The notes under the pieces are model-generated. The model had not been told where the DNA came from. It ran no database searches and was given only the letters and a program-made list of their open reading frames with translations. This document shows positions 30,464-40,377 of a DNA stretch of 64,000 bases, piece by piece (within the stretch, counting starts at the first letter, position 1; every line of letters starts with the position of its first letter). Source of the DNA: Alitabrizicola rongguiensis (GTDB lineage Bacteria; Pseudomonadota; Alphaproteobacteria; Rhodobacterales; Rhodobacteraceae); the NCBI RefSeq assembly GCF_021491355.1, contig NZ_JAKENF010000001.1:806001-870000 (forward strand), in the 5' to 3' direction. The position numbers and the translations under genes are program-made.

Positions 30464-30524
30464 GGCTGGGCCCGAATTCCTTCGGACCCAGCCAGATCGA
30501 AATCGTCACGATGCCAGGGGCATC
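30464..30524 (-). other. Hairpins in the rplL-rpoB spacer (possible attenuator)
   Basis: 13-base arms 30464-30476 and 30481-30493 with one mismatch and a TTCC loop, plus a small hairpin 30510-30515/30519-30524 just after rplL. There is no T-tract. In E. coli the same spacer holds a partial terminator and an RNase III site, so these may serve a similar job. The rest of the 246-base spacer shows nothing else. Confidence 0.55.
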
Positions 30525-30532
30525 CTGTGAGA

Positions 30533-30913
30533 TTACTTCAGCTCGACCTTGGCGCCAGCCTCTTCAAGCTTTTTCTTCATGGCTTCGGCGTCGGCTTTGG
30601 AAACCGCTTCCTTCACCTTGCCGCCGGCTTCCACCAGGTCCTTGGCTTCTTTCAGGCCCAGGCCGGTGATCGTGCGGACTTCCTTGATCACGTTGATCTT
30701 GTTCGCGCCGGCGTCGGTCAGGACGACGTCGAACTCGGTCTTCTCTTCCTCGGCAGCAGCCGGCGCAGCGCCAGCAGCCGGACCAGCAACCATCACGGCG
30801 CCGCCAGCGGCGGGCTCGATGCCATACTTGTCCTTGAGGATCGTTTTCAGCTCTTGCGCCTGAAGGAGGGTCAGACCCACGATTTCTTCGGCGAGTTTGT
30901 TCAGATCAGCCAT
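30533..30913 (-). CDS. rplL: 50S ribosomal protein L7/L12 (bL12)
   Basis: 126-residue stalk protein. The N-terminal dimerisation helix ([19 protein letters not shown]), the flexible Ala-rich hinge (about residues 38-54) and the factor-binding C-domain ([12 protein letters not shown]) are all present. It recruits GTPase factors to the ribosome in several copies bound to L10. It is preceded by rplJ with a 69-base gap. Confidence 0.98.
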   Translation of the reverse strand: MADLNKLAEEIVGLTLLQAQELKTILKDKYGIEPAAGGAVMVAGPAAGAAPAAAEEEKTEFDVVLTDAGANKINVIKEVRTITGLGLKEAKDLVEAGGKVKEAVSKADAEAMKKKLEEAGAKVELK

Positions 30914-30982
30914 TTCAGTTTCCGTTCTGTAAAGATGGGTTCCAACGTCGGGGCATCAACCCCACGACGGCATTCGCATTGC

Positions 30983-31498
30983 TCAGGCTGCAGCCTTTTC
31001 CTCGATCGTCTTGAGGATGCCCGCGATGTTCGAAGCAGGCGCGCCGATCGCACCGGCGATGGCGGACGCGGGCGCACCGAGCATCGACACGATCTGAGCG
31101 ATGAGCTCTTCACGCGACGGCATCGAAGCGACAGCCTTCACACCGGCCGGATCAAGGACCGCATTGCCCATGGCGCCGCCAAGGATCACGAACTTGTCGT
31201 TCTTCTTGGCATAGGCATCCGTGACCTTCGCCGCAGCGACAGGATCCTCGGAATAGGCGAATACGGTCATCCCTTTCAGCAGGTCACCCATGCTTGCGCC
31301 GGGTTTGCCTTCAAGGGCGATCTTGGCGAGCTTGTTCTTGGCAACGCGAACAGACCCACCGACGGCACGCATCTCCGCCCGCAGGTCCTGCATCTGTGCA
31401 ACCGTCATGCCTTCGTAGTGGGCAACCACCACGACGCCAGAGCTTTCGAAGATCTGGCCGAGTTCCTCGACCACTTTCTCTTTCTGGGCTCTATCCAC
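30983..31498 (-). CDS. rplJ: 50S ribosomal protein L10 (uL10)
   Basis: 171-residue stalk base protein that binds 23S rRNA and L7/L12 dimers. It starts with GTG (GTGGATAGAGCC) preceded by GGAG at 8-base spacing, then [15 protein letters not shown]10-L12 represses its own mRNA in other bacteria, and the 233-base leader here could hold such a site. Confidence 0.97.
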   Translation of the reverse strand: MDRAQKEKVVEELGQIFESSGVVVVAHYEGMTVAQMQDLRAEMRAVGGSVRVAKNKLAKIALEGKPGASMGDLLKGMTVFAYSEDPVAAAKVTDAYAKKNDKFVILGGAMGNAVLDPAGVKAVASMPSREELIAQIVSMLGAPASAIAGAIGAPASNIAGILKTIEEKAAA

Positions 31499-31731
31499 AG
31501 TTTCACTCCAAGTGTGGGGGTTTCCCCCCGGCTCATGTTTGCCCCCGCGAACGGAGGCGTTCGGGTCCGATCAGAGGTCCCGAGGCCAGGATCACCCGAG
31601 GCATGCGCCCCGTTCATTCCGTCTCGTTCACCCATCTCAGGCAGGACATTAAGGGGCGAACCCCACCCACCGTCTCGGACAGGACGGGGCGTTTCCGCCC
31701 CGCCATCCCTTCCCTTGCGGGTTGGGAATTC
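31499..31731 (-). promoter_or_regulatory. rplJ leader region (putative L10 autoregulation)
   Basis: 233 bases between rplA and rplJ. It holds the palindrome at 31685-31702 and a small GC hairpin near 31515-31530 just before rplJ. L10 leader RNAs are known at this position in many bacteria, but I could not match a defined fold by eye, and no clear promoter was seen. Confidence 0.35.
31685..31702. repeat. Short palindrome CGGGGC-GTTTCC-GCCCCG
   Basis: Perfect 6-base arms (31685-31690, 31697-31702) around GTTTCC. It has the same loop and core as the palindrome at 26098-26113. Confidence 0.5.
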
Positions 31732-32430
31732 TTAGTGCGACGCTGCCGACGTCAGATCGACGCTCACGCCCGGGCCCATGGTCGAGGACAGCGACACCTT
31801 CTTGAGATAGGTGCCCTTGGCTCCCGACGGCTTCGCGCGGCTGACCGCATCGACGAAGGCGCGGACATTCTGGGCGAGCTTCTCGGCGTCGAACGACACC
31901 TTGCCGATACCGGCATGGATGACGCCGGCCTTCTCGACCTTGAACTGCACTTCACCGCCCTTGGCAGCTTCGACAGCCGCTTTCACGTCCATCGTCACCG
32001 TGCCGACCTTGGGGTTCGGCATCAGGTTGCGCGGGCCGAGGATCTTGCCCAGACGGCCGACCAGCGGCATCAGGTCCGGCGTCGCGATGCAACGGTCGAA
32101 CTCGATCTTGCCCGACTGGATGGTCTCCATCAGGTCTTCGGCGCCCACGATGTCGGCGCCTGCGGCTTTCGCCTCGTCCGCCTTCGCACCACGGGCGAAC
32201 ACCGCCACGCGCACGGTCTTGCCGGTGCCGTTCGGCAGGGTCACCACGCCGCGGACCATCTGGTCTGCGTGACGCGGGTCAACGCCCAGGTTCATCGCGA
32301 TTTCCAGCGTCTCGTCGAATTTCGCCGAGGCTGCGGATTTCACCAGTTTCACGGCATCTTCGACCGAGAGGTTCGATTTGCCGGCGAAGGCTTCTTCAGC
32401 CTTGGCGATGCGTTTTGCGAGCTTGGCCAT
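31732..32430 (-). CDS. rplA: 50S ribosomal protein L1 (uL1)
   Basis: 232-residue L1-stalk protein that helps release E-site tRNA, with the GLMPNPK-type block seen as [13 protein letters not shown]. In E. coli L1 represses the rplK-rplA mRNA. It starts 3 bases after rplK. Confidence 0.98.
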   Translation of the reverse strand: MAKLAKRIAKAEEAFAGKSNLSVEDAVKLVKSAASAKFDETLEIAMNLGVDPRHADQMVRGVVTLPNGTGKTVRVAVFARGAKADEAKAAGADIVGAEDLMETIQSGKIEFDRCIATPDLMPLVGRLGKILGPRNLMPNPKVGTVTMDVKAAVEAAKGGEVQFKVEKAGVIHAGIGKVSFDAEKLAQNVRAFVDAVSRAKPSGAKGTYLKKVSLSSTMGPGVSVDLTSAASH

Positions 32431-32433
32431 GAC

Positions 32434-32886
32434 TTACCCCTTCACCTCGATACCGCAGGACTTGGCCGAGCCGAGGATGATCTGCATCGCAGCTTCCACG
32501 GAGTTGGCATTCAGGTCCTTCATCTTGGCTTCGGCGATCTGGCGCACTTGGGCGACCGTCACGGTGCCAGCCACTTCGCGGCCCGGCTTCGACGAACCCT
32601 TCGGACGGTTGCGCTTGCCGACCGGCTTCAGGCCAGCGGCCTTTTTCAGGTAGTAAGATGCAGGCGCCGTCTTCAGCTCGAGGCTGAACGACTTGTCCTG
32701 ATAATAGGTGATGATCACCGGAGTCGGCGAACCCGGCTCCAGATCGGCGGACTTCGCGTTGAATTCCTTCACGAAGGCCATGATGTTCAGGCCGCGCTGA
32801 CCCAGTGCCGGGCCGACGGGCGGGGACGGGTTGGCTTGCCCCGCCTTCACTTGCAGCTTGAGCTGCCCAATAATCTTCTTGGCCAT
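32434..32886 (-). CDS. rplK: 50S ribosomal protein L11 (uL11)
   Basis: 150-residue protein of the GTPase-associated centre, starting [20 protein letters not shown] with the [15 protein letters not shown] signature; needed for stringent-factor activation. The 105-base gap to nusG has a 12-base GC palindrome (32910-32921) and no clear promoter. Confidence 0.98.
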   Translation of the reverse strand: MAKKIIGQLKLQVKAGQANPSPPVGPALGQRGLNIMAFVKEFNAKSADLEPGSPTPVIITYYQDKSFSLELKTAPASYYLKKAAGLKPVGKRNRPKGSSKPGREVAGTVTVAQVRQIAEAKMKDLNANSVEAAMQIILGSAKSCGIEVKG

Positions 32887-32991
32887 CTGGCCTCTCCTCT
32901 TCTCACCATCCCCGCGCGGGGGACAATTTAGTGGTCCGGCTCGTCACCCCGGGATCAGGCCCCGGCGCGCTTGCCTCCCACGCGATGCACG

Positions 32992-33525
32992 TCAGGCGCT
33001 TTTCTGAACCTGCGTGAATTCCAGTTCGACCGGAGTCGGGCGGCCGAAGATCGACACCGACACCTTCAGGCGGCTGTGCGCCTCGTCCACTTCCTCGACC
33101 ATGCCGTCGAAGCCTTCGAACGGGCCGTCGGCCACCTTGACCTTCTCGCCGATCTCGAAGTGGATCAGGTTGCGCGGCGCAACCTCGCCTTCCTCGACAC
33201 GGTTCAGGATCGCGTTCACCTCGGCGTCGCGCATCGGCATCGGCTTGCCTTGAGGGCCAAGGAACCCGGTTACCCGGTTGATCGACGAAATCAGGTGATA
33301 GCCGCGGTTCGACATCTCCATCCGCACGAGCACGTAGCCCGGCATGAAGCGCCGCTCGGACGTCACCTTCTTGCCGCGGCGGACCTCGATCACCTCTTCA
33401 GTCGGCACGAGAACTTCGTCGATCTCGTCCTCAAGCCCCGCATCGGCGACGGCCTGCTTGATCTGCTCGGCGATCTTCTTCTCGAAATTCGAGAGGACGC
33501 TCACCGAATACCACCGCTTGGCCAT
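32992..33525 (-). CDS. nusG: Transcription termination/antitermination factor NusG
   Basis: 177-residue factor with the NGN domain (RWYSVSVLSNFEKKIAEQIK) and C-terminal KOW domain (GEKVKVADGPFEGFDGMVEE). It suppresses pausing and links RNA polymerase to S10 or Rho. A terminator-like hairpin in the 176-base secE-nusG spacer may set its level relative to secE. Confidence 0.98.
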   Translation of the reverse strand: MAKRWYSVSVLSNFEKKIAEQIKQAVADAGLEDEIDEVLVPTEEVIEVRRGKKVTSERRFMPGYVLVRMEMSNRGYHLISSINRVTGFLGPQGKPMPMRDAEVNAILNRVEEGEVAPRNLIHFEIGEKVKVADGPFEGFDGMVEEVDEAHSRLKVSVSIFGRPTPVELEFTQVQKSA

Positions 33526-33606
33526 GCCTCAGTCACCTCTGCCACCCGAGGGGCTTCCCCCGGAAGTTCTTTTATCTTCAAGCGGTTTAACCGCCATGCC
33601 CGGAAC

Positions 33607-33639
33607 AAAAAACAGCGCGCAAGACGAATCGATGCGCGC
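33607..33639 (-). terminator. Terminator-like hairpin between secE and nusG
   Basis: Arms GCGCGC (33615-33620) and GCGCGC (33634-33639) around a 13-base loop, followed on the minus strand by TG and six T (33612-33607). Another small palindrome lies at 33582-33594. The stem is short, so it may be only a partial terminator. Confidence 0.5.
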
Positions 33640-33701
33640 CGGTTTCCTTTGATCTGGCGTTCCCTAACGTCTGGACCGCAGGAATTCAAGCCCAAACGGG
33701 C

Positions 33702-33902
33702 TTAGCTGAACATCGTCAGGAGATGGGTCAGGCCGAAGCGGATGAGGCTGTCGACCAGAAAGAAGAAGGTCGCAGTCAGCGCCGCCATGATGAAGACCAT
33801 GATCGTCGTCAGCGTCACCTCACGGCGCGACGGCCAGACGATCTTTGCGACCTCAGACCGGACCTGCTGGATGAACTGGACGGGGTTTGCCTTGGTGGCC
33901 AT
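33702..33902 (-). CDS. secE: Preprotein translocase subunit SecE
   Basis: 66-residue single-helix SecE with the conserved EVAKIVWPSRREV amphipathic segment followed by one membrane helix (about residues 34-54). It clamps SecY in the translocon. It lies between tRNA-Trp and nusG, the classical order. Confidence 0.97.
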   Translation of the reverse strand: MATKANPVQFIQQVRSEVAKIVWPSRREVTLTTIMVFIMAALTATFFFLVDSLIRFGLTHLLTMFS

Positions 33903-34045
33903 CGGGGGTGTCCTGTGGAAGTGTCCGGCGCGAGATACGCGGTCGTGCCCTGAATTTCAAGCGCCGAGGGCGCATATGACGCCCGTCAGCAAAGACCCGG
34001 GCGTCCCAATCCGAGAAAGAGAGCTCCGCGTTGCTGGAAGGGACT

Positions 34046-34121
34046 TGGCAGGGGCAGCAGGGCTCGAACCCGCGACCTACGGTTTTGGAGACCGTCGCTC
34101 TACCAGCTGAGCTATACCCCT
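34046..34121 (-). tRNA. trnW: tRNA-Trp (CCA anticodon)
   Basis: 76 bases including an encoded 3' CCA. Acceptor arms AGGGGTA and TGCCCCT pair, the D arm reads GCTC...GAGC, the anticodon loop is CTCCAAA (anticodon CCA), and the T arm has GGTTCGAGCC. It precedes secE as in many bacteria, where tuf-trnW-secE are linked. Confidence 0.97.
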
Positions 34122-34134
34122 ACGTCCGGCCCGG

Positions 34135-34163
34135 GTGCTACGGCACGCAGCCGGGGAAATCAA
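34135..34163 (-). promoter_or_regulatory. Promoter candidate for trnW-secE-nusG
   Basis: Minus strand: TTGATT (34163-34158), 17-base spacer starting TCCCC, TAGCAC (34140-34135). The predicted start is about 7 bases before the tRNA. It is very similar to the candidate upstream of tuf2. Confidence 0.5.
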
Positions 34164-34224
34164 GAGGGCTTCTGGCTACAGGACCGTCGGGAGCGCAGGG
34201 AAGGACGACGCTTGGTCGCGCCAA

Positions 34225-34608
34225 TCACGCCGTCTGATCGAAGAGGCAGGACCACCAGCGCGGCCGTGACCCGCGATAGCTGTGCGAAACCGGAGCCAGC
34301 ACCTTGAGGTTCGGGCGGTCGAAGGATCCGGTCACCAGCCCGATTGTGGGTCCGTCGTCAACCGCGCCAAGGGTCGAACCGCATTGCGGGCAGAATGCGC
34401 GAGAACTCTTCTCGGACGACCGCCAGAGCGTCGGCTCACCACCTGCCCCGTTCCAGAGAACCGCTTCCTTCGGATAGGTCACCCAGACCATCGCCGGTGC
34501 GCCCGAATGGCGCTGGCACATGTGGCAGGAACAGCTATGCGGATGGCCCGGCGGACCGATCGCCGTGAAGCGAATGCTTCCGCACAGACAGCCGCCAGTC
34601 AGTTGCAT
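34225..34608 (-). CDS. GFA-family protein, canonical cysteine set
   Basis: 127-residue Mss4-like zinc protein. All three cysteine motifs are intact: GGCLCG at 5-10, CSCHMC at 26-31 and a CPQCGS pair in the C-terminal half. The ATG at 34608 has a GGAGGTG site; longer in-frame sequence upstream is not family-like. It lies between tRNA-Trp and the TetR gene. The substrate is unknown. It is distinct from the variant copy at 2610-3053. Confidence 0.87.
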   Translation of the reverse strand: MQLTGGCLCGSIRFTAIGPPGHPHSCSCHMCQRHSGAPAMVWVTYPKEAVLWNGAGGEPTLWRSSEKSSRAFCPQCGSTLGAVDDGPTIGLVTGSFDRPNLKVLAPVSHSYRGSRPRWWSCLFDQTA

Positions 34609-34712
34609 CGACACCTCCGTACCCTGAACGCCCTGATCGTTCGTCAGACATGGGAGCATGGGAGAAAAAGAAAAGACCCGCCCAGAGCCGTGTCCCAGAG
34701 CCGTGACTTGGA

Positions 34713-35261
34713 TCAACGCGCCAGCCGGTCCACAACGAAACGAGTCAGCCTCGCAACGTCGGCCGTCGAAGGAAACTCGACCTTAAGCCCATCGACGGCG
34801 GCCAGGATCACGCGCGCCCGTTCGGCGGCGTCCGGTACGCCTTCCGCCTGAAGAACTGCGGCGGTCTGCTCGTTGACCCAGGCCCTGAGGTCATCGAACA
34901 CCGTGCGGTTCAGACGCATGTGCTCAGCCATCAGTTCGGGCCCATGCGGTGATTGCCCGAGCAACCGGTCAATCGAGTCGTACTTTGCGCCGATCGCTGC
35001 GATCAGCCGTTCGGCGGCGGAACCCGGACCAGCCAGGGCTTCGGCGAAGGCACGGCGGTAGTCGCCCATGATCGCGGTCCCGAGCGCGACGAACACGGCC
35101 TCCTTGTCGGGGAAGCGGGCGTAAAGCGTGGGCTTGGCGACGCCGGCCTTCCGCGCGATGGCCTCCATCGATGTCCCGCGCAGGCCGTTCTGAAGGAACA
35201 GGTCCTTCGCGGCCTCCAGAATGCGCAGCGACTTGTCGGTGGCGGTCACGCGCTCCCCCAC
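34713..35261 (-). CDS. TetR-family transcriptional regulator
   Basis: 182 residues with an N-terminal helix-turn-helix (TSMEAIARKAGVAKPTLYARFPDKEAVF, here shown in part: GTSMEAIARKAGVAKPTLYA) and a variable ligand-binding domain of the AefR-like C-terminal type. The start is uncertain: GTG at 35261 is used, and another in-frame GTG is at 35249. It is divergent from the epimerase gene across a 58-base AT-rich gap with inverted repeats, so it probably controls that gene and itself. Confidence 0.88.
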   Translation of the reverse strand: MGERVTATDKSLRILEAAKDLFLQNGLRGTSMEAIARKAGVAKPTLYARFPDKEAVFVALGTAIMGDYRRAFAEALAGPGSAAERLIAAIGAKYDSIDRLLGQSPHGPELMAEHMRLNRTVFDDLRAWVNEQTAAVLQAEGVPDAAERARVILAAVDGLKVEFPSTADVARLTRFVVDRLAR

Positions 35262-35275
35262 TTGAATTTACTATT

Positions 35276-35300
35276 TGAACGATTATTGTTCATTTCGTTC
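35276..35300. promoter_or_regulatory. Putative TetR operator
   Basis: Overlapping inverted repeats in the divergent gap: TGAAC (35276-35280)/GTTCA (35288-35292) and GAACGA (35277-35282)/TCGTTC (35295-35300). The position between the regulator and its divergent neighbour fits a TetR operator; no experimental support. Confidence 0.45.
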
Positions 35301-35319
35301 ATTACACAAGGGCGGCGCC

Positions 35320-36336
35320 ATGACGGACACGGTACTTCTGACAGGCATCACGGGCTTCCTCGGCGGCCATCTTGCACTGGAATTGCTGAGGTCGGGCTAT
35401 CATGTGCGCGGCAGCCTGCGCAATCCGGACCGGGCCCGAGCCACAAGAGCTGCACTTGCCGCTGCCGGCGCCGACGTGGATCGGCTGGATTTCGTGACGC
35501 TTGACCTGACACGCGACGAGGGCTGGTCGGCGGCGACCGAGGGCGCACGCTTCGTGATGCATTCGGCGTCGCCGTTCGTCACGACCATGCCGAAGGACCC
35601 ACAGGTGCTGATCCGCCCCGCCGTGGATGGCACCGGCCGTGCCATGCGGGCGGGCCTGTCCGCCGGTGTCGAGCGGATCGTGCTCACCTCCTCAACCGTG
35701 GCAATCGCCTATGGACGCGGGCGGAACGGCCCTCCGCGGCTGGGTCCCGATGACTGGGCCGACCCAGCCTCACCGAAACTCAGCGCCTATGGGGTCAGCA
35801 AGACCCTCGCAGAACGTCATGCCTGGTCGCTGGTCGAGGGGCAGGAGGATCGCCTGGCCGTGATCAATCCCGGCCTGATCCTCGGGCCGCTGATCGACGA
35901 TGACACAGGCACGTCGGGCGCGGTGATACAGCGCTTTCTGCGCGGGCAGATCCCCGTAGCCCCGGATCTCTACTTTCATGTCGTGGATGTCCGCGACCTC
36001 GCGCGGATCCATGTTGCGGCGCTTACCGCCCCCCGGGCTGCGGGTCACCGGCACATCGCGGCCTTCCACAGCTGCTCGGTCCATGACGTCGGTCAGATCC
36101 TTGCCCGGCACCGCCCGGACTATGCCCGGAAGATGCCGAAGCTCCGCGCCCCGGACTGGATCATCCGCCTCTATTCGCTGTTCGACGGTGACATGCGCTC
36201 GAACGTTCCGGAACTCGGCTATTGCCCGAAGCTGGACGCCTCGGGGTCGTTGCGCTTGCTCGGCCACCCGCCGCGGAGCCTTGAAGAGACTCTGGGCGCG
36301 ATGGCCGACAGTCTGATCGAGAGGAAGCTGGTCTGA
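35320..36336 (+). CDS. NAD-dependent epimerase/dehydratase (dihydroflavonol-reductase-like)
   Basis: 338-residue extended short-chain dehydrogenase. The Rossmann motif TGITGFLGGHLA is at 8-19 and the catalytic YxxxK appears as YGVSKTLAE. The overall layout resembles dihydroflavonol 4-reductase-like and aldehyde-reducing enzymes. The ATG at 35320 is chosen because the Rossmann strand starts right after it. It is divergent from a TetR gene, which likely represses it. The substrate is unknown. Confidence 0.87.
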   Translation: MTDTVLLTGITGFLGGHLALELLRSGYHVRGSLRNPDRARATRAALAAAGADVDRLDFVTLDLTRDEGWSAATEGARFVMHSASPFVTTMPKDPQVLIRPAVDGTGRAMRAGLSAGVERIVLTSSTVAIAYGRGRNGPPRLGPDDWADPASPKLSAYGVSKTLAERHAWSLVEGQEDRLAVINPGLILGPLIDDDTGTSGAVIQRFLRGQIPVAPDLYFHVVDVRDLARIHVAALTAPRAAGHRHIAAFHSCSVHDVGQILARHRPDYARKMPKLRAPDWIIRLYSLFDGDMRSNVPELGYCPKLDASGSLRLLGHPPRSLEETLGAMADSLIERKLV

Positions 36337-36344
36337 CCGCCTGG

Positions 36345-36989
36345 TCAGCGCTCCAAGGCGTCGATGTCATCCGAGACCAGTGCAGGCACCTTTGACGCGA
36401 TCCGTTCGACCGGCCAGTCCCACCAGGCGATGCGGTTGAGCCGCTCGATCACCTCCGGGTCGAACCGGTAACGGATCACGCGCGCCGGGTTGCCCGCCAC
36501 GATCGCGTAGTCGGGAACGTCCCGCGCCACCACCGCACCAGCCCCGATGATCGCCCCGTTGCCGATCGTGACACCTGGCAGGATCAGCGCGCCGTGGCCG
36601 ATCCAGACATCGTTGCCGATGACGGTATCTGGCCGGTCCCGAACACGATCCCGGAACGCGGCGAGTTGCGACGGGTCGAACACCGCGAAAGGATAGGTCG
36701 AAATGCCCTCCGTATCGTGGTTCGCGCTTGCGGTGACGAAGCGCACACCATGCGCGAACTGGCCGAACTTGCCGATCACAAGCCGCTCGGGCGCGCCCGG
36801 ATAGAGATAGGGGGCAATCCGCGCGGCCCAGTCGGCTGGCGGATCGAAATCATTGGCATAGGTGAAGTCGCCGATCCGGATGTTCGGATGGTCGATCACC
36901 CGGTTCAAGTGAACCATGCAGGGGTGTTCGGTTCCGTCCGGAAAGACGAGCGGGTGACGCTTGCTTGCGTCAAGGAAGCTGACTGGCAT
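36345..36989 (-). CDS. CatB-related xenobiotic O-acetyltransferase
   Basis: 214-residue left-handed beta-helix acetyltransferase. Hexapeptide repeats run through [17 protein letters not shown] and [17 protein letters not shown]. The catalytic histidine of the family is in the loop ASANHDTEG. CatB/Vat relatives acetylate chloramphenicol or streptogramins, but many chromosomal members have other or unknown acceptors, so no resistance is claimed. It lies convergent with the epimerase (8-base gap), and an AGAGGA site precedes the ATG at 36989. Confidence 0.88.
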   Translation of the reverse strand: MPVSFLDASKRHPLVFPDGTEHPCMVHLNRVIDHPNIRIGDFTYANDFDPPADWAARIAPYLYPGAPERLVIGKFGQFAHGVRFVTASANHDTEGISTYPFAVFDPSQLAAFRDRVRDRPDTVIGNDVWIGHGALILPGVTIGNGAIIGAGAVVARDVPDYAIVAGNPARVIRYRFDPEVIERLNRIAWWDWPVERIASKVPALVSDDIDALER

Positions 36990-37091
36990 GGGAATGTCCT
37001 CTGTCTTGCGTTTTGCAGGGTTCAGAGAGCGGACATCACCATTTCGGCCTCCATCGGTTCCGGTGCTTCTATACGCGGTCCCGGTCTGGCT

Positions 37092-37127
37092 GAAAAGGAA
37101 AAGGCGCGCAGGTTGCCCCGCGCGCCT
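37092..37127 (-). terminator. Intrinsic terminator after tuf2
   Basis: 8-base arms AGGCGCGC (37102-37109) and GCGCGCCT (37120-37127) around a 10-base loop, followed on the minus strand by TTTTCCTTTTC. A second small hairpin (37130-37136/37145-37151) overlaps the stop codon. It ends tuf2 before the acetyltransferase. Confidence 0.75.
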
Positions 37128-37148
37128 CGATCTTCCAGCTGACCGGAA

Positions 37149-38326
<1,178 letters not shown>

Positions 38327-38387
38327 TCGGGGCATGCCTCGCGGAATTGGGGGGGCCCGGCGGGCCCCACGGATTTACACGGGGCGC

Positions 38388-38416
38388 CACTTATCCATTG
38401 GAAGGGGGAAAATCAA
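38388..38416 (-). promoter_or_regulatory. Promoter candidate for tuf2
   Basis: Minus strand: TTGATT (38416-38411), 17-base spacer starting TTCCCCC, TAAGTG (38393-38388). The -35 element and following C-run match the trnW promoter candidate. Confidence 0.45.
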
Positions 38417-38461
38417 GCGCCCCCGCGCGCGCGGGCTGTCGACGCTGTGATCGTACGTCCG

Positions 38462-39250
38462 TCAGTTCCCGGTGGCGAGGTCGGCGGGGCGGGCCGGCGG
38501 GCGGACAGCCGTCGTACCAGCCGATGAGCCCGTCGATGTGCCAGCCTCCGGAAGGGGCGCAGTGGTCACAGCACCCACGGAAGCCTGTGCCGCCATGTCC
38601 GCAGCCGCGGGGGCTGCGGCCGCACGTTCTGTCCGCTGGCGGGCCAGCGTCTCTGCTGTGTCGGGCATGGCTTTTGATCCGTCGGGTCGCAGATCAGGCA
38701 CGGGCGGATTGGCAAACCAGTTGGGATTCTCAAGGAACCATTTCTCCAGCGCCTTCGCGACATTGTAGGACAAGGCATCAAGCTGCTGGCGCTTGGTCTT
38801 TGTCAGTCCCGAGCCGATGACCATGTTCGGATCGACGTTCTCGAAAATGGTGAACTGCTTCGGTTCGCCATTGAGGCGTGTTTGCGTCGAGTCGTCCCAG
38901 ATGTTCGCCGTCACGACGACGACCGACTTGGGCGCAGCGACAACCGGTATGCCGGGCGGGGCAAGCGCATATCCGTCAACGGCAATGCCGATATTGTAGA
39001 ACCGGTTGCCCTGATACCGACCGAAGCGATCCTGAACGGCTTTCTTGATGCCGGTTTCCCATTCATCGACCGTCGCATCACGCGAGATCGGGACCTTCTG
39101 CATGTTGTCGGCGACGACGATGTTCAGGCCCAGCTTGAAATCGCCAAGCGCAACCGGCGGCTCATCGAGGTCATTGCGACCACAGGCCACGAGCACGGAC
39201 AGGCCGGCAAGCAGCAGCATCGAACGGAGAAGTGTGGCCAGTGACATCAC
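38462..39250 (-). CDS. Putative lipoprotein of unknown function
   Basis: 262 residues with a lipoprotein signal: hydrophobic stretch then lipobox LVAC with Cys23 (22 if the second Met starts). The middle region is globular (GLNIVVADNMQ, ANIWDDSTQTRLNGEPKQF) and the C-terminal 70 residues are Ala/Thr/Pro-rich and low-complexity. I do not recognise a characterised family. It is probably anchored in the outer membrane. It lies upstream of tuf2 on the same strand with a 135-base gap. Confidence 0.8.
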   Translation of the reverse strand: MMSLATLLRSMLLLAGLSVLVACGRNDLDEPPVALGDFKLGLNIVVADNMQKVPISRDATVDEWETGIKKAVQDRFGRYQGNRFYNIGIAVDGYALAPPGIPVVAAPKSVVVVTANIWDDSTQTRLNGEPKQFTIFENVDPNMVIGSGLTKTKRQQLDALSYNVAKALEKWFLENPNWFANPPVPDLRPDGSKAMPDTAETLARQRTERAAAAPAAADMAAQASVGAVTTAPLPEAGTSTGSSAGTTAVRPPARPADLATGN

Positions 39251-39477
39251 GCCGCGCCTTTGGGTTCAGGTTCTCCGAGATAGCGTGGCAGACGTGCCGG
39301 CGCAACGGGCGCTCCAACAAAGGGCGAAGCGCCGCCGAGACAGACATTTTGCGCGGGCCTTTCGTCAAACCGCGCTAATCTCGCCATCGGCGCGATTCCC
39401 GCCATGTCTCGTTGGACGACCACCACTCTTTTGGCCGGGCGACCAAACCGCCCTGAATTCAGCAACAGGAGATTGCG

Positions 39478-40371
39478 ATGAGCCTCGTTTCCACTTTGGC
39501 CAAGGTTGCCGTTGGCGTCGTGATCGCCAAAGGCGTGGGCAGCCTGATCCAGAATGCGCAGGGCGGAACGCCGGGGCAGAGCACCCGGCGCGCGCCTGGA
39601 AGCGCTGACCCATTTGGCGGAGCGCATTCGCCTGACAATGGGGCAAGGCTGCCCGGCGGGCTTGAAAACATCATGACGGACGTGCTGGCCGGAACGCCGG
39701 CCCAGAAATCCGCGGGCACCTCCGGCACATCCGGAAGGGTGATGCCGGGCAGTGCGTCCTCAGGGGGGCTTGGCGGTTTGCTGGAAGAGCTGTCGAAAGG
39801 ATCAGCGCCTGCAGGCCGGACCGCCCCTGCAGGAGGCGGTCTTGATGACATCATCGGACAGCTGTCACAGGGTGGGGGCTTGGGGGATCTGCTGGGCGGA
39901 TTGGCCGGGGCCCTGGGCGGGGCAGCGGCGACACGCGGATCCGGCGGCGGGTTTGGCGACCTGCTCAATCAGGCACTGCGCAACGGCGGCGAGCCCGATC
40001 AGCAACCGAGCCGGGACCAGGAGGCTGTCGCAGGCCTGATGCTGCGGGCGATGATCCAGGCGGCAAAATCGGATGGCCGGATCGACGAGACCGAGAAGAA
40101 GAAGATCGTCGACAAGCTGGGCGATGCCAGCCCGTCGGACATCGAGTTTCTCAAGCAGGAACTTGCCGCGCCGATCGATGTGGCGGGACTGGCCCGGCAG
40201 GTACCCAAGGTACTGGCGCCCCAAGTCTATGCCGTCTCGCTCATGGCCATCACGCTCGACAACCAGAACGAGGCGCAATACCTGCACCAGCTTGCCCAGG
40301 GGCTTGGGCTCGACCCGCAATCGGTCAACGCAATTCACGCCAAGCTGAGTGTCCAGCCGCTTTACGGCTGA
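39478..40371 (+). CDS. DUF533/TerB-like protein
   Basis: 297 residues. The N-terminus has a short hydrophobic stretch (KVAVGVVIAKGVG), then a long Gly/Ser-rich low-complexity region (about 30-175) with repeated GGLDDI/GGLGDLL units, and finally a C-terminal helical domain of the DUF533/TerB-like type (EAVAGLMLRAMIQAAKSDG, from about 180). E. coli YebE is a related DUF533 membrane protein of unknown function. An AGGAG-like site (CAGGAGATTGCG) precedes the ATG. It is convergent with parC, with only 6 bases between the stops. The 227-base gap upstream shows no other gene. Confidence 0.85.
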   Translation: MSLVSTLAKVAVGVVIAKGVGSLIQNAQGGTPGQSTRRAPGSADPFGGAHSPDNGARLPGGLENIMTDVLAGTPAQKSAGTSGTSGRVMPGSASSGGLGGLLEELSKGSAPAGRTAPAGGGLDDIIGQLSQGGGLGDLLGGLAGALGGAAATRGSGGGFGDLLNQALRNGGEPDQQPSRDQEAVAGLMLRAMIQAAKSDGRIDETEKKKIVDKLGDASPSDIEFLKQELAAPIDVAGLARQVPKVLAPQVYAVSLMAITLDNQNEAQYLHQLAQGLGLDPQSVNAIHAKLSVQPLYG

Positions 40372-40377
40372 ACCGTC

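Noticed and set aside
36345-36989. CatB-like acetyltransferase as an antibiotic resistance gene
   Set aside because: The family is broad, and sequence alone does not show that chloramphenicol or streptogramin is the acceptor.
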